Positions 27,598-36,950 are shown, numbered from the stretch's first letter. The stretch is 64,000 nt of DNA from Pontimicrobium aquaticum (GCF_005047595.1 NZ_SUPL01000001.1:62001-126000), one strand, 5' to 3'. The notes: generated from the letters alone by a model not told the origin. Translations and numbers: made by a program.

Positions 27598-27790
27598 TTT
27601 CTTCTAATTTGAATAATTCATTAATATCAATATTAAGGGCTTTGGCTATTTTAAAAGCCAATATTACTGAAGGCTGATACTTTCCTTTTTCAATCGAATG
27701 AATAGCTTGCCTGGTTACTCCAACTTTTTTAGCAAGCTCTTCTTGTCCAATATTTTTAATAACCCTAGTTACTTTTACTTTATTGACCAT
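27590..27790 (-). CDS. Small XRE-family transcriptional regulator
   Basis: 66-residue lambda-Cro-like HTH protein, essentially only the DNA-binding domain: NIGQEELAKKVGVTRQAIHS then IEKGKYQPSVILAFKIAKAL. This minimal type usually pairs with a small membrane protein. It overlaps the upstream membrane protein gene by 16 bases and the CPBP gene by 8, so all three are coupled. The ATTACA boxes before the operon are the likely autoregulatory sites. Confidence 0.92.
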   Translation of the reverse strand: MVNKVKVTRVIKNIGQEELAKKVGVTRQAIHSIEKGKYQPSVILAFKIAKALNIDINELFKLEEND

Positions 27791-28134
27791 TTTCTTTTGA
27801 ATAGATGAAAGAGAACTACATATAATAAAAGTTGTATTTGAAGTAATTCTAAAACATATAAATGTCGTACTTTAAAAAGAAAAATATCTAGTAAAGAATA
27901 ACAAAATGTAAGTAGGATTACGATGATTATGATACGGATTCTAATGTGATTTAAAAACTCATCATCTACCTTTTCCTTTGCAAATGCAATTATAGAAAGA
28001 CCAATAAAACCAAGTACCTCTAATGTATTCCTAATTATTTCACTATTAGATAAGCTATTGATTTGTGCAAAAGCAATAAAAAAAGTCGCTAAAAAAATAA
28101 AAAAACCTATTTTTTTAAATTTGTTAGGTAGCAT
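27775..28134 (-). CDS. Small four-helix membrane protein paired with the XRE regulator
   Basis: 119 residues, four hydrophobic segments (IGFFIFLATFFIAFAQ, VLGFIGLSIIAFAKEKV, IIIIVILLTFCYSLLDIF, LELLQIQLLLYVVLFHL) joined by short basic loops. No family recognised with certainty. Small membrane proteins of this size commonly precede a 66-residue XRE regulator; the role, perhaps sensing or holding the regulator, is unknown. First gene of the operon, 16-bp overlap with the XRE gene. Confidence 0.75.
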   Translation of the reverse strand: MLPNKFKKIGFFIFLATFFIAFAQINSLSNSEIIRNTLEVLGFIGLSIIAFAKEKVDDEFLNHIRIRIIIIVILLTFCYSLLDIFLFKVRHLYVLELLQIQLLLYVVLFHLFKRKWSIK

Positions 28135-28149
28135 AAATGTGATTTATTG

Positions 28150-28198
28150 ATTACATATGAAACTTACTAATTACAAATGTAATTATAAAATTACATTT
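28150..28198 (-). promoter_or_regulatory. Operator cluster of the XRE/CPBP operon (ATTACA boxes)
   Basis: ATTACA occurs at 28150, 28170 and 28190, exactly 20 bp apart, with the inverted TGTAAT at 28178. This makes two nested palindromes, ATTACAAATGTAAT (28170-28183) and AAATGTAATT-ATAA-AATTACATTT (28175-28198). They lie 16-64 bp before the operon start (28134). The phasing and symmetry fit cooperative binding by a dimeric Cro-like repressor, most simply the encoded XRE protein. The assignment is inference. Confidence 0.6.
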
Positions 28199-28505
28199 AT
28201 TAAAATAATTTTTAGCAAAAACTTACTTCTAATAATTAAAAACAAATAGAACAATCACGGTTATACTACCATCCCTAAAAACTTTTATTAAGGTTAAGAT
28301 TTATTTTATTGATAGTATTGTCTTACTAACTCTAATATTCTTAACTCTACATATTTAACTTTTTTTTTATTTAAGTGTTTTAAATCATTCTAGTGTAGGC
28401 CTACTGCCGAAACACCTATTTTAGTAATTTGCTTTTCTATATTATTTAGATTTAATAAATGACGTGGAGTAATTTTTAAAGTTTAGCTAGTTAATAGAAA
28501 AAATA

Positions 28506-28691
28506 AAGAAAAACAATTGGGATAGTAATTTTATTATTTTATATAACATGTTGTTTGGCCACATGTTCAAATGATAAAACTATCAAGAAAATTGAAGTAA
28601 AAAAATTTCTAATTTAATAAAAGACAAGCAGCTTTTGATAGATGTAGATAGTACTTATATTCGTGATTATATTTATTACTCAAGAGCCTAA
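28506..28691 (+). pseudogene. Remnant of a small lipoprotein gene
   Basis: In the 614-bp gap 28135-28748, plus-strand codons from 28506 read RKTIGIVILLFYITCC then LATCSNDKTIKKIEVKKF, a lipoprotein-like leader lacking a start codon. One base shift later it continues NLIKDKQLLIDVDSTYIRD and ends YIYYSRA-stop at 28691. A single frameshift and a lost ATG would explain it. The rest of the gap up to 28500, apart from the operator, shows nothing coding. Confidence 0.35.
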
Positions 28692-28748
28692 TATTAAAAA
28701 AATATTCAATGAAATATTAGTTTTGATATTTTTAGGTTTTTGTTACTA

Positions 28749-30020
28749 CTAATTTGATTCCCATTCACGCCAACGTAATTTTTTAGTCTCCTCCAGTAAT
28801 TGCTTCATTTTTGGGCTGTCTAAATCATACAGAAGAGAATATTGTACTAGCTTTTTATAGCTGTCTGTACTATAAATTGATGAAAACACATGATTGTCAT
28901 CTGCTAAGAATAGTAAACTATTAGGTATAAGTCCATTTAAATAATACTGCCCTCTGTAATCTACCACATGATCCCATCTTCCAGCAAATAAAAATACTTG
29001 AGTGTTTATATTTCGCAAATTAGAAAGGCTAAAGCTGGGAAGTTCAATATTTCCTTTTTTAAGTTCTTTAATAAGTGGCTCAACATCTATTTTTATCATT
29101 TCCATATCGGGTCTATATTTTCCCAAACTTCCTTCTAAAACTTTCGAAATATCTCTATACGTATAAAACTCAAAAAGTCTTATAGTACTACATATTCCCA
29201 TAGTTGTAGGCTTCATTCTTTTTATAGCATTCACTTGATATTTTTTTAGCACACTATCAAAAGCAATTTTGTTTTTTTTAAACAAAATATCTATTAATTT
29301 TTTTCTTTCTTGATTTATTTTTTTTGAATCAACAAAAAAGTTTTGTCTTTGAAATGCAGAAGCTACATCATATCTATTGAAATATCCTTCTTTTAATACT
29401 TGGCTAATCTTTACTTGTAAATTATGATCATAACTTGAAATTTCTTCCCAAAACCTATCATATGAATACCCTAATTTAGTTTGTAATTTTGGTACTAAAG
29501 CAGTTTGACAGAAAGCCTTATCTACATATTTGCCATAACGCTCTAAATATTGAAGTAATAAAAACCCACCTCCTGATCTACCATACAAATTAATTTTTTT
29601 ATTTGGACTGACTTTTTTTCTTACACTTTCAATATCTTCTACCCATTGTTTGGCTCCGAACAAATTATATGCATTTACCCAATTTATTTCATTGTCCTCA
29701 TTTCTTAAATGAGATTCTATGATTTTACTATTAGGTCTCCCAAAAATTACTACAACATTCATTCTTAAGCCAAATGTTTCTTCTTGAAACCTATTGGCTC
29801 TTCCAGGCCTAGCCCAAAATTGTTGACCATCAGCAATAGCAAAAACAGTTGATAGATTTTCATTAAAAGTATCTCCAAATTGATATTTTAGATAAAACTT
29901 TTCGCCATTTGGTTTATTATAATCTATAGGAACAAGGAGAGAATCAATATTACTTTGCGAATTTCCTATTATATAAAAACACAAAGCAAAGAAACAAGAA
30001 ATAATTGTTGATTTTTTCAT
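28749..30020 (-). CDS. Exported alpha/beta-hydrolase, serine peptidase-like
   Basis: 423 residues; the signal peptide ends near IIGNSQS. The chain has an alpha/beta-hydrolase order: NVVVIFGRPNSKI (strand), the nucleophile elbow INLYGRSGGGFLLLQYLERY near residue 145 (Ser in GRSGG), a large helical lid around residues 180-290, then VFLFAGRWDHVVDYRGQYYL with the Asp and LADDNHVFSS with the His. The layout recalls S33/S28-type peptidases, but the substrate is unknown. Monocistronic with AT-rich flanks. Confidence 0.75.
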   Translation of the reverse strand: MKKSTIISCFFALCFYIIGNSQSNIDSLLVPIDYNKPNGEKFYLKYQFGDTFNENLSTVFAIADGQQFWARPGRANRFQEETFGLRMNVVVIFGRPNSKIIESHLRNEDNEINWVNAYNLFGAKQWVEDIESVRKKVSPNKKINLYGRSGGGFLLLQYLERYGKYVDKAFCQTALVPKLQTKLGYSYDRFWEEISSYDHNLQVKISQVLKEGYFNRYDVASAFQRQNFFVDSKKINQERKKLIDILFKKNKIAFDSVLKKYQVNAIKRMKPTTMGICSTIRLFEFYTYRDISKVLEGSLGKYRPDMEMIKIDVEPLIKELKKGNIELPSFSLSNLRNINTQVFLFAGRWDHVVDYRGQYYLNGLIPNSLLFLADDNHVFSSIYSTDSYKKLVQYSLLYDLDSPKMKQLLEETKKLRWREWESN

Positions 30021-30160
30021 AAAATTAATATGAATTATAAAATTTTTAACTTATATATACCAAATTTACTTTTTTAACTATTACATATTGTGTTAAACTA
30101 TTTAAGAGTTATTTAAAATGAATTAGAAGTAATTTTTTTTGATTTAAAGTTGTTTTATAT

Positions 30161-30784
30161 TTAATCTTTTCCTTTTATTTCTCTACTAAAAATAAGCCTA
30201 TTTTTAATTTTTATATTTTTAAGGTCTTCTTGTTCTAATTCTAAATATTCGCCATATTTAGATATCAGATCCTTATATCTTTGACTTAATTTTTCATTAA
30301 TATTTCTTAGATACTTTCCCATTTGCAATTGAGTTAATTCTGGTAACTTTCTTACACTAATCTCATCTTGGATTTTAAGTAATTCTTCAACTCTTTTCTG
30401 CTCTTGATAAACCAAAAAAAATTGATTTACCTTTTTTGGTGGAATTTCAGAAAACACATCACTTAATCTTGCTGATTCCCATGCAACACTTTTTATAGTT
30501 GGCCTTATACTATTTTGTGGAATATTACTTATTCTTTTCTGGCTATATAGTTGAATTAAGCTATCATATTTTAATACATTTACATTTGTTAAACTATCAA
30601 CAACTCCATGTAAAGCCTTAAGGTTAGAGCTAATCTCTTCTTCTATAAAAGAAACAAGAACATTAGCTTTTTCTTGACGGTTTATATTGTCAACCCAATT
30701 TGTGAGATAGATTGCTAAAATAACAGCTATCAATATGGAAGGAGTCTCAAGTAAAATTTGCTTAAAATATGATTTGACTTTCAT
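30161..30784 (-). CDS. Single-span inner-membrane protein of unknown function
   Basis: 207 residues. One membrane helix near the N-terminus (PSILIAVILAIYLTNWV, residues 15-31) is followed by a helical, charged periplasmic domain (RQEKANVLVSFIEEEISSNL..., RVEELLKIQDEISVRKL). The arrangement resembles the DUF6090-type small proteins of Bacteroidota, but the match is by shape only. It is separated from the serine hydrolase gene at 30816 by 31 bp on the same strand, so the hydrolase and this protein are probably co-expressed. Confidence 0.65.
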   Translation of the reverse strand: MKVKSYFKQILLETPSILIAVILAIYLTNWVDNINRQEKANVLVSFIEEEISSNLKALHGVVDSLTNVNVLKYDSLIQLYSQKRISNIPQNSIRPTIKSVAWESARLSDVFSEIPPKKVNQFFLVYQEQKRVEELLKIQDEISVRKLPELTQLQMGKYLRNINEKLSQRYKDLISKYGEYLELEQEDLKNIKIKNRLIFSREIKGKD

Positions 30785-30815
30785 ATAGCTCTAGGTTTTT
30801 TTTCAAGATCTAGTA

Positions 30816-32342
30816 TTACATTTTTTGATAATAATTACCATCATAAGAAAACCCTTTTACCCATTCTCCCTCGACATCGAGTTTAAAAACTCCAGGTCTT
30901 ATAAACTGTACTCGTATTGTGTTTAAATCTTTATAAGGCTCCACTAAAGCATTCCATTCTCCTTGCTTAATGGAAAACCCATTCTTATTCTCAAAAATTC
31001 TAATCAAATCCACATTTTCGTTATCTTTAGATTTATAAATACCTGTAATTGCATTTTTTGGAACTGAAAAATTCCATTTTCTTTTAGACCTATTTAAAAA
31101 ATCTTTGTATATCACTTTTTTACCAACACTTTCAGTTTGAAACTTTAAATCTTTAAGCCAATTATAATATGCTTCCTCCCAATCTTTATTTTCTTTTTTA
31201 AACTTTTCATCTATAGCATCATAGGCAAGCATTGAAAGTTTATTAGTATATAAGTGTCCTAACTTACTATCATTTACCATAACAACGACACCTGATTTAG
31301 TTTCTGGCATGTACGAAATCATAGTTAAATATCCAGTATATGCTCCTCCATGATGATAGAGTGTTTTTCCTTTATATTTAGCAATATTCCAACCAAGTCC
31401 ATAACTAATGTTAAAGCGGTCTAAACCAAAATCCATTCCTTCTATCTCATTTCTAATTTTTCTGGTTTCAAACAGCGAGGTTGGAGAAATAATAGTTTTA
31501 TTATTATTCTTTCCGTTATTTACTTGAATAAGTAGCCATTTTAAGACATCATCAACTGAAGAATACAGGCCTCCTGCAGCATGAAGAGTAGCATCTTTTT
31601 TAGTATATCTGGAAATTTCAAATAACTCTTTGCCATTTCCAAGTGCATTATATGGAACTGCTATTTCTTCTTTATTTTCTAATAATTTAACATAACTGCT
31701 ATAGGTATGTGCCATGCCAATTGGATCTAACACTTCTTCTTGTACAACTTCCTTCCACGTTTTCCCTAATTCTTTAAGAAAAATTAAATTCATAATGTTA
31801 TATCCTAAATTAGAATACCTATAAGTACCATAAGAAAGCCTACCACATGTTTTATTCATTAATTCAAAAAGTTGCATATAAGTATAAGCTCCTGTATATG
31901 CAAGTTTTAAAGTCATGTATCCACAATTATCAATTCCTGAAGTATGCCCCAGTAAGTCAGGTATCTTTATTTTATGTGCCTGTATTGAATCCGGAAAATT
32001 TACTTCAGAAAAATAATCTTCCAATGATTTATTAAAATCTAATAACCCTTTTTCTTCTAAAAGAACACTCGCCAAAGCTGTAAATGACTTGGTAGTAGAT
32101 GCAATATAATACTGTGTGGACGTCGTTGCAGGTATGCTATTTTTTACATCACTAAATCCATATGCCTTTTTATGAACAATTTTTCCATTATGTACTATAC
32201 CAATTGATATGCTTGGAATGTACTCTAGAGAATCGAACATTTTTTCAATAAACTCATCTATGGCTTTAACCTTAGCTGTTTGAGCTTTTGCAGGGATACT
32301 TAATAGTATTAATATACAAATAATGAACGTAATATTTTTCAT
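30816..32342 (-). CDS. Exported serine hydrolase of the beta-lactamase/class C PBP family
   Basis: 508 residues, signal peptide to IPAKAQT. The catalytic triad motifs are visible: SxxK in YYIASTTKSFTALASVLLEE near residue 81, YxN in RYSNLGYNIMNL near 172, and the HxG box as LYHHGGAYTGYLTMISYMPE near 330. The C-terminal 130 residues form an extra beta domain. Such proteins are D-amino-acid peptidases, esterases or transpeptidase-like and rarely true beta-lactamases. Periplasmic. Upstream of the single-span membrane protein gene. Confidence 0.88.
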   Translation of the reverse strand: MKNITFIICILILLSIPAKAQTAKVKAIDEFIEKMFDSLEYIPSISIGIVHNGKIVHKKAYGFSDVKNSIPATTSTQYYIASTTKSFTALASVLLEEKGLLDFNKSLEDYFSEVNFPDSIQAHKIKIPDLLGHTSGIDNCGYMTLKLAYTGAYTYMQLFELMNKTCGRLSYGTYRYSNLGYNIMNLIFLKELGKTWKEVVQEEVLDPIGMAHTYSSYVKLLENKEEIAVPYNALGNGKELFEISRYTKKDATLHAAGGLYSSVDDVLKWLLIQVNNGKNNNKTIISPTSLFETRKIRNEIEGMDFGLDRFNISYGLGWNIAKYKGKTLYHHGGAYTGYLTMISYMPETKSGVVVMVNDSKLGHLYTNKLSMLAYDAIDEKFKKENKDWEEAYYNWLKDLKFQTESVGKKVIYKDFLNRSKRKWNFSVPKNAITGIYKSKDNENVDLIRIFENKNGFSIKQGEWNALVEPYKDLNTIRVQFIRPGVFKLDVEGEWVKGFSYDGNYYQKM

Positions 32343-32428
32343 GATTTAAGAGTGCTTTTTCTTTGAACTATACAATAGCATTATAAATTTGCATTGCTAA
32401 TAACGAATGTTATTTTGAATATTAACGA

Positions 32429-33412
32429 CTACCTAGGAGTTAAACGAGTTGAATTAGTGCCATCTTTTTTAATCATATAAATATCGCCTTTATCTTTTTT
32501 ACCATGTCTATAGGTGGCAAATGCTATCCATTCTCCATTAGGCGACCATGCAGGGAGGACATCTTTGCCACCACTCTTAGTTAATCGTAATCTATTTGAA
32601 CCATCTATATCCATCAAATAAATTTGCCTTTCATTACTAGCATCTGAAACAAATACTAATTGATTTCCATCTGGAGACCAATCTGGATCAGTTTCATTCC
32701 AAGGAGTATCTGTTAATTGTTTTATTTCTGAACCATCAGTCAACATGATATACAAATCAAAATTACCTGAGCGATTTGAAGAAAACACGATTTTTGAACC
32801 ATCTGGAGACCAAGAACCAGATCTATCAATAGACGGTGAGTTGGTAAGATTTATTCTTTCTGTTCCATCAATATTAACAACAAAAATTTCCGCATTTTTT
32901 TTTGGCCCAATATAATCGCCACTGTATAATAGCTTGTCTCCCTTTGGAGATAATCTTGGCATGATATTAAACACACCCTCAATAGAATCTTTAGTAATCT
33001 GTTTTAGAGAGTTATCATTTAAATTTAGTTCAAAAATTTCTGATCCACCAAATCTTTCAGAATGTCCAAAATCTGAAGAAACAAATATTCTTTTACTATC
33101 ATTAGTAGGCTCGCTCCACCACTCATTATGATATGTATTGGTTAAACGAGTCATTTCTCTACTTTCAATATTCAAACTATATAATTCTGCTCCCTCATCA
33201 TCATGTCTATAGGTGTAAAAAATAAGTGAATTGCCCTCTGGCAACCATCGTGGCGCAGTATCATATACTAAAGAGTCGTTTTGGGTTAACGTTTCTTTTG
33301 AGTCTAAAGTTGATTCTCTTTTATCCGATTTACAGCTTATTAGTTGAATTGTAATAAAAAAAAGAACTACCATTTTTATTCTTGTATTTAGCAATAAATT
33401 AATTGTTCTCAT
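32429..33412 (-). CDS. TolB-like (PD40) beta-propeller lipoprotein
   Basis: 327 residues. Lipobox FFITIQLISCKSDKRE gives a lipid-anchored Cys near residue 27. The mature part is six PD40-type blades with the repeat WSPDGxxIxFxSxRxGxxxxYxMxxDG, for example WSPDGSKIVFSSNRSGNFDL, WSPDGNQLVFVSDASNERQI and WSPNGEWIAFATYRHGKKDK. Unlike TolB there is no N-terminal TolB domain and no Pal or colicin context, so a role as a surface or periplasmic propeller is inferred. 49 bp after the related gene at 33462; the pair is probably one operon. Confidence 0.87.
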   Translation of the reverse strand: MRTINLLLNTRIKMVVLFFITIQLISCKSDKRESTLDSKETLTQNDSLVYDTAPRWLPEGNSLIFYTYRHDDEGAELYSLNIESREMTRLTNTYHNEWWSEPTNDSKRIFVSSDFGHSERFGGSEIFELNLNDNSLKQITKDSIEGVFNIMPRLSPKGDKLLYSGDYIGPKKNAEIFVVNIDGTERINLTNSPSIDRSGSWSPDGSKIVFSSNRSGNFDLYIMLTDGSEIKQLTDTPWNETDPDWSPDGNQLVFVSDASNERQIYLMDIDGSNRLRLTKSGGKDVLPAWSPNGEWIAFATYRHGKKDKGDIYMIKKDGTNSTRLTPR

Positions 33413-33461
33413 ATTGTAATTTGTTAATTGGAATTGTTTTTAATAAAAAATCTCAAGTTAT

Positions 33462-34322
33462 TTAGAATGACCAAACGGGGTCTCTTCCTTTAGTTAATTC
33501 TTTATAGTCTGTTCCGTCTAAATTAATAGTTGATATCCTTTCATTTTTTGAAACAAACACAATAGATTTACTGTCTGACGAAAAAGATATTCTTGACCAT
33601 TTATCAATATCTAATAATTTTTTTTGATTTTTGCCGTTTGAATTTGCAACAATTAATTCAGCATAATTAGATTTTTGTTTTATAAACGCAATCATTTTAC
33701 CATCTTTTGAAAATGTAGGATACCTTAAATTGTCTTTGCTTTTTATAAGCGTTTTCTTGTTATTTCCATTGATATCTGTAATAACAATATCATTGCCTTT
33801 AATGGAATTTGAAGTTTCATAAATAATATATTTACTATCTGGTGACCATTTTGGATAGCCTTTAGTATTGTTGCTAATACTTATTAGCTCACTACCATCA
33901 ATATTCATTCTGTAAATCTTTTCATGGTTATTCGTTCGTAATGAACTAAAAACAACATAATGACCGTTAGGTGAAATTGTAGAGTTCCATGTGCCAGAAT
34001 CTTTGGATTTTGGTTCATTTGTAAGTCTTCTTTTATTTGAGCCATCAATGTTCATTATGTAAGTGGACATCCACCCATGTTTTAATGGATCATAGATATA
34101 ACAAATTTTTCCACTTTTAGAAATAGAAGGCCTACAGCTTATTGGAGTATGTCCTGGTACTTTATAATTTGTAAGTTGTTTTATATTCCCTCCATCAGGA
34201 TCCATACTATGGATTTCTCTATTCTTAACAAAAACAATTTTTTCTTGGGCATAAGAACAACTAGCTAAAAAAAGGTTAGTAAAAAGAACACAAAAAAGGA
34301 TTGATTTCTTCATGATTTTCAT
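33462..34322 (-). CDS. TolB-like (PD40) beta-propeller exported protein
   Basis: 286 residues, starting MKIMKKSILFCVLFTNLF then LASCSYAQ, with a possible lipobox (LASC, Cys near 22) or ordinary cleavage after YAQ. Five to six PD40 blades follow: VKNREIHSMDPDGGNIKQLT, STYIMNIDGSNKRRLT, ISPNGHYVVFSSLRTNNHEK, WSPDSKYIIYETSNS, FSKDGKMIAFIKQKS and FSSDSKSIVFVSKNE. It is the leading gene of a pair with 32429 and is preceded by the TGATGTGA and AACCATTCGTCAC sites at 34376-34407. It lies directly downstream of the LytT/LytS genes. Confidence 0.85.
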   Translation of the reverse strand: MKIMKKSILFCVLFTNLFLASCSYAQEKIVFVKNREIHSMDPDGGNIKQLTNYKVPGHTPISCRPSISKSGKICYIYDPLKHGWMSTYIMNIDGSNKRRLTNEPKSKDSGTWNSTISPNGHYVVFSSLRTNNHEKIYRMNIDGSELISISNNTKGYPKWSPDSKYIIYETSNSIKGNDIVITDINGNNKKTLIKSKDNLRYPTFSKDGKMIAFIKQKSNYAELIVANSNGKNQKKLLDIDKWSRISFSSDSKSIVFVSKNERISTINLDGTDYKELTKGRDPVWSF

Positions 34323-34375
34323 TAATTATTTTCCAACAAAACTAGTCAAGATGCCGTTTCTAAAAAAAAAAAATG

Positions 34376-34407
34376 TGATGTGACGTTAATTTTGTGACGA
34401 ATGGTTA
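34376..34407 (-). promoter_or_regulatory. Regulatory motif pair before the TolB-like gene
   Basis: Plus-strand TGATGTGA at 34376-34383, then GTTAATTTTGTGACGAATGG and TTA at 34385-34407. Read in the direction of the gene, the latter is TAACCATTCGTCACAAAATT and AAC. It matches 37015-37036 at 21 of 22 positions. Its near end is 62 bp from the start codon at 34322, against 65 bp for the other copy. It lies between the LytT regulator gene (ending at 34479) and its probable target. Confidence 0.6.
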
Positions 34408-34478
34408 GTAAAAATGACTTTCTCTTAAAAAAAATGAAGAGTTAGAAAAACTTGTTATGTAAACTTTTTTTAAATAAT

Positions 34479-35240
34479 TTACAAGGTGCCCAAATACGAG
34501 ACAATTGAAGGTTTATAAGAGCGAGAAGAAGTTAATTTGATACCATTCTTTAATGTAAATTCATATTCATTGTTGCTTAAATATTTACATTTCTCAATAT
34601 AAAATTTGTTTATAATTACTGACCTATGGATTCTTAAAAACTGCATTGGGTCTAATCTGTCATTAATCAAATTCATTGTCGTTCTATATAAATGAGGTTT
34701 TTCATCTGTTATTATTTTAACATAATTCCCATCACTCTTAAAACATATCACATCATCAATATTAATACTAAAGTCTCTGCCTTTTGTAGGTAAAGATATT
34801 TGAGTTAAAAACTGGTTAGAATCTTTTTCAATATTCTGTAAGAGCTTCTTTATATTTTTTTCTAACTGTGAGGCTTTATTTGTTTTTTTTATTTCTAAAA
34901 TTCTTTCGATTGCTATTGTTAAACGATCTTCATCAAACGGTTTTAATAAGTAGTCCACCGCATTTATTTTAAATGCATTTAGCGCATAAGTGTCATAAGC
35001 AGTTGTAAAAATAACATATGGTTTTTTTTGAAGTTTTTCATAAACAGTAAAACCATCAATATCTGGCATCTGTATATCCAAGAAAATCAAATCTGGTTCT
35101 TTAATTCTTATTTTTTCTAATGCATCTTTACCATTTCTACATTCACCAACTATCGATAAGGATTTAAAGGGTTCCAATAATTTAAGCAAACGCTGTCTTG
35201 CTAAAAACTCATCATCTATAATTAGGCACCTTAACTTCAT
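34479..35240 (-). CDS. LytT/AlgR-type response regulator
   Basis: 253 residues. Receiver domain 1-120: the acidic pocket is CLIIDDEFLARQRLLKLL, the phospho-acceptor Asp is in PDLIFLDIQMPDIDGFTVYE (about residue 54), Thr in IFTTAYDTYAL and Lys in DYLLKPFDEDRL. The LytTR DNA-binding domain spans 145-253: ISLPTKGRDFSINIDDVICF, FLRIHRSVIINKFYIEKCK and LTSSRSYKPSIVSYLG. It is 2 bp from the LytS-type kinase gene, so they form a cognate pair. The motif at 34376-34407 and 36951-37036 on either side of the pair is the likely binding target, by context. Confidence 0.95.
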   Translation of the reverse strand: MKLRCLIIDDEFLARQRLLKLLEPFKSLSIVGECRNGKDALEKIRIKEPDLIFLDIQMPDIDGFTVYEKLQKKPYVIFTTAYDTYALNAFKINAVDYLLKPFDEDRLTIAIERILEIKKTNKASQLEKNIKKLLQNIEKDSNQFLTQISLPTKGRDFSINIDDVICFKSDGNYVKIITDEKPHLYRTTMNLINDRLDPMQFLRIHRSVIINKFYIEKCKYLSNNEYEFTLKNGIKLTSSRSYKPSIVSYLGTL

Positions 35241-35242
35241 TG

Positions 35243-36352
35243 CTATTTAATAATTGGTAAAATCATTTTCGCTTTATACAACTTTGGAGTTTCAAAATCA
35301 GAATTAAACAAAAACCTATTGTTATAAAATTGATTAAGTCTTTTTTTAATATTTACTAAACCAGTACCTGTTCCTACTGGTTTTATATAATTTTGTTGAT
35401 TGTTATTAAATGTATTTGAAATTTGAAGAACTAAAGCCTCTTCTTGAAGTATTTCATTATGTTCTAATTTAATATTTATTTTAATCTCACCATCGTCAAC
35501 CGTAGGGATTATTCCATACTTAACTGCATTCTCTACCAAAGGTTGGAATATCATATTAGGTATTTTTAAATGCATGGTCTCTTTCGCTACATTGTAGTTA
35601 ATAGTTACTCGGTCTTGATAACGTACTTGTTCTAAATCTAAATAGTTTTTTATAAAATCGAGCTCGTCCTTAACGGTAACCATTTGTTCTGTATCATACT
35701 CCAACATATTCCTTAATAGAGTACCTAATTTACTTAGCATTTTTTGAGCATTTTTTGTATCAATATCTATCATTGATGCTATTGAGTGTAATGTATTAAA
35801 CAAAAAATGAGGCTGAAGTTGCATACGTAGGGCATTTAACTGTGATGCAATTAATGCCTTCTGGTTTGCTATAAACTTCTTTTGATAGTCGAAAGCTAGA
35901 AAAACTGCTACAATAACTAATAGCTCAATAAAACTTGAAAAACTACCAATGGTGAAAGCCACCATACTATTATGTCCCCAAAAGGATTTTAGGTAACCAC
36001 TATTTATATAATTAATAATATCATCCAATCTAGAAGCAATTAGTTGATGAATTAAGGCTAGGATAATACAACCCATTATGAATTGAAAAACCTTATAAAT
36101 TTTTTGGGAAACCAGATTTTGAACTATTTTAGTTAAAAAATAAACCAAAGGTGTTAAAATTGCCCAAAGTAGATAAACAATACTTATTTTTAACGTAGTT
36201 AATAGCCAACTAAAAGGATAATTATAGTCGTTTATTAAGTGATTAGTATAAGCTTTTAGAATAAAAAATAAACTAACCAATAAACTTACCATTACTATTT
36301 TTTTGATAGATATTGGTAAATTATTATAGTATGAATAAATTATTTTTTTCAT
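35243..36352 (-). CDS. LytS/YehU-type sensor histidine kinase
   Basis: 369 residues. Four membrane helices lie in the first 165 residues (IVMVSLLVSLFFILKAY and so on). The His_kinase domain has the phospho-acceptor His in LRMQLQPHFLFNTLHSIASM near residue 188, and the ATPase domain has the N box MIFQPLVENAVKYGIIP near 270 and the G box PVGTGTGLVNIKKRLNQF. No separate periplasmic sensor domain, so it senses within or near the membrane. First gene of the pair; the divergent lipoprotein gene at 36404 shares the 51-bp intergenic region. Confidence 0.94.
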   Translation of the reverse strand: MKKIIYSYYNNLPISIKKIVMVSLLVSLFFILKAYTNHLINDYNYPFSWLLTTLKISIVYLLWAILTPLVYFLTKIVQNLVSQKIYKVFQFIMGCIILALIHQLIASRLDDIINYINSGYLKSFWGHNSMVAFTIGSFSSFIELLVIVAVFLAFDYQKKFIANQKALIASQLNALRMQLQPHFLFNTLHSIASMIDIDTKNAQKMLSKLGTLLRNMLEYDTEQMVTVKDELDFIKNYLDLEQVRYQDRVTINYNVAKETMHLKIPNMIFQPLVENAVKYGIIPTVDDGEIKINIKLEHNEILQEEALVLQISNTFNNNQQNYIKPVGTGTGLVNIKKRLNQFYNNRFLFNSDFETPKLYKAKMILPIIK

Positions 36353-36403
36353 TATAGTTTAAAATTAACTAGAGATAATCTTTTTCAATTTAAATATTTT
36401 ATT

Positions 36404-36877
36404 ATGAAATTATATAGTCTTTTTTTATTTCTGATAATCACGATTTTACTTTCTGGCTGTAAAAACAATAAAACAACTTCTATTCAACCAGATTTAAATA
36501 TAACGGATATCAAATTAAAAGATATTAGTGAATTATCATACATAGAAATTTATAAAATACTTTTTATTGATAATAATGGTGGCTTTGATGCTCATGGTGA
36601 TTTATATGGTCAAGATGCTATTTCATATTTATCTTCTTCACAAGAAATTGATTCATGCGGAAATATACTATATCTAACGAACACTTCTAAAGATAGCATA
36701 ACTTTGGCATTAAAATCAAGCTTTAATTTCCCTGGAAATCCCAACAAAGAGATTACCAGAGCATATCAACTACCTCCAAGCGAAAAAATCTCTGTTGGTA
36801 ATACTAAATTATGTTATAACGGAAAAACGTATAATATAAAAAAAGAAATTACCTCAGCTGGGTTTAGTGATAATTAA
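36404..36877 (+). CDS. Small lipoprotein of unknown function
   Basis: 157 residues. FLIITILLSGCKNNKTTS shows a lipobox with Cys at about residue 19. The mature part is soluble and acidic with no recognised domain; the C-terminal 70 residues (CGNILYLTNTSKDSITLALK, then CYNGKTYNIKKEITSAGF) contain two Cys that could form a disulfide. It is divergent from the LytS kinase gene, only 51 bp away, so joint control with the two-component system is plausible. It ends before the large inverted repeat at 36951. Confidence 0.7.
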   Translation: MKLYSLFLFLIITILLSGCKNNKTTSIQPDLNITDIKLKDISELSYIEIYKILFIDNNGGFDAHGDLYGQDAISYLSSSQEIDSCGNILYLTNTSKDSITLALKSSFNFPGNPNKEITRAYQLPPSEKISVGNTKLCYNGKTYNIKKEITSAGFSDN

Positions 36878-36950
36878 ACTCTAATCCACAAGTTATTCTT
36901 CACAAGAATAGCCAATTTATAGTTTCTTCTAAAATGGAATGTGTTGCTTA

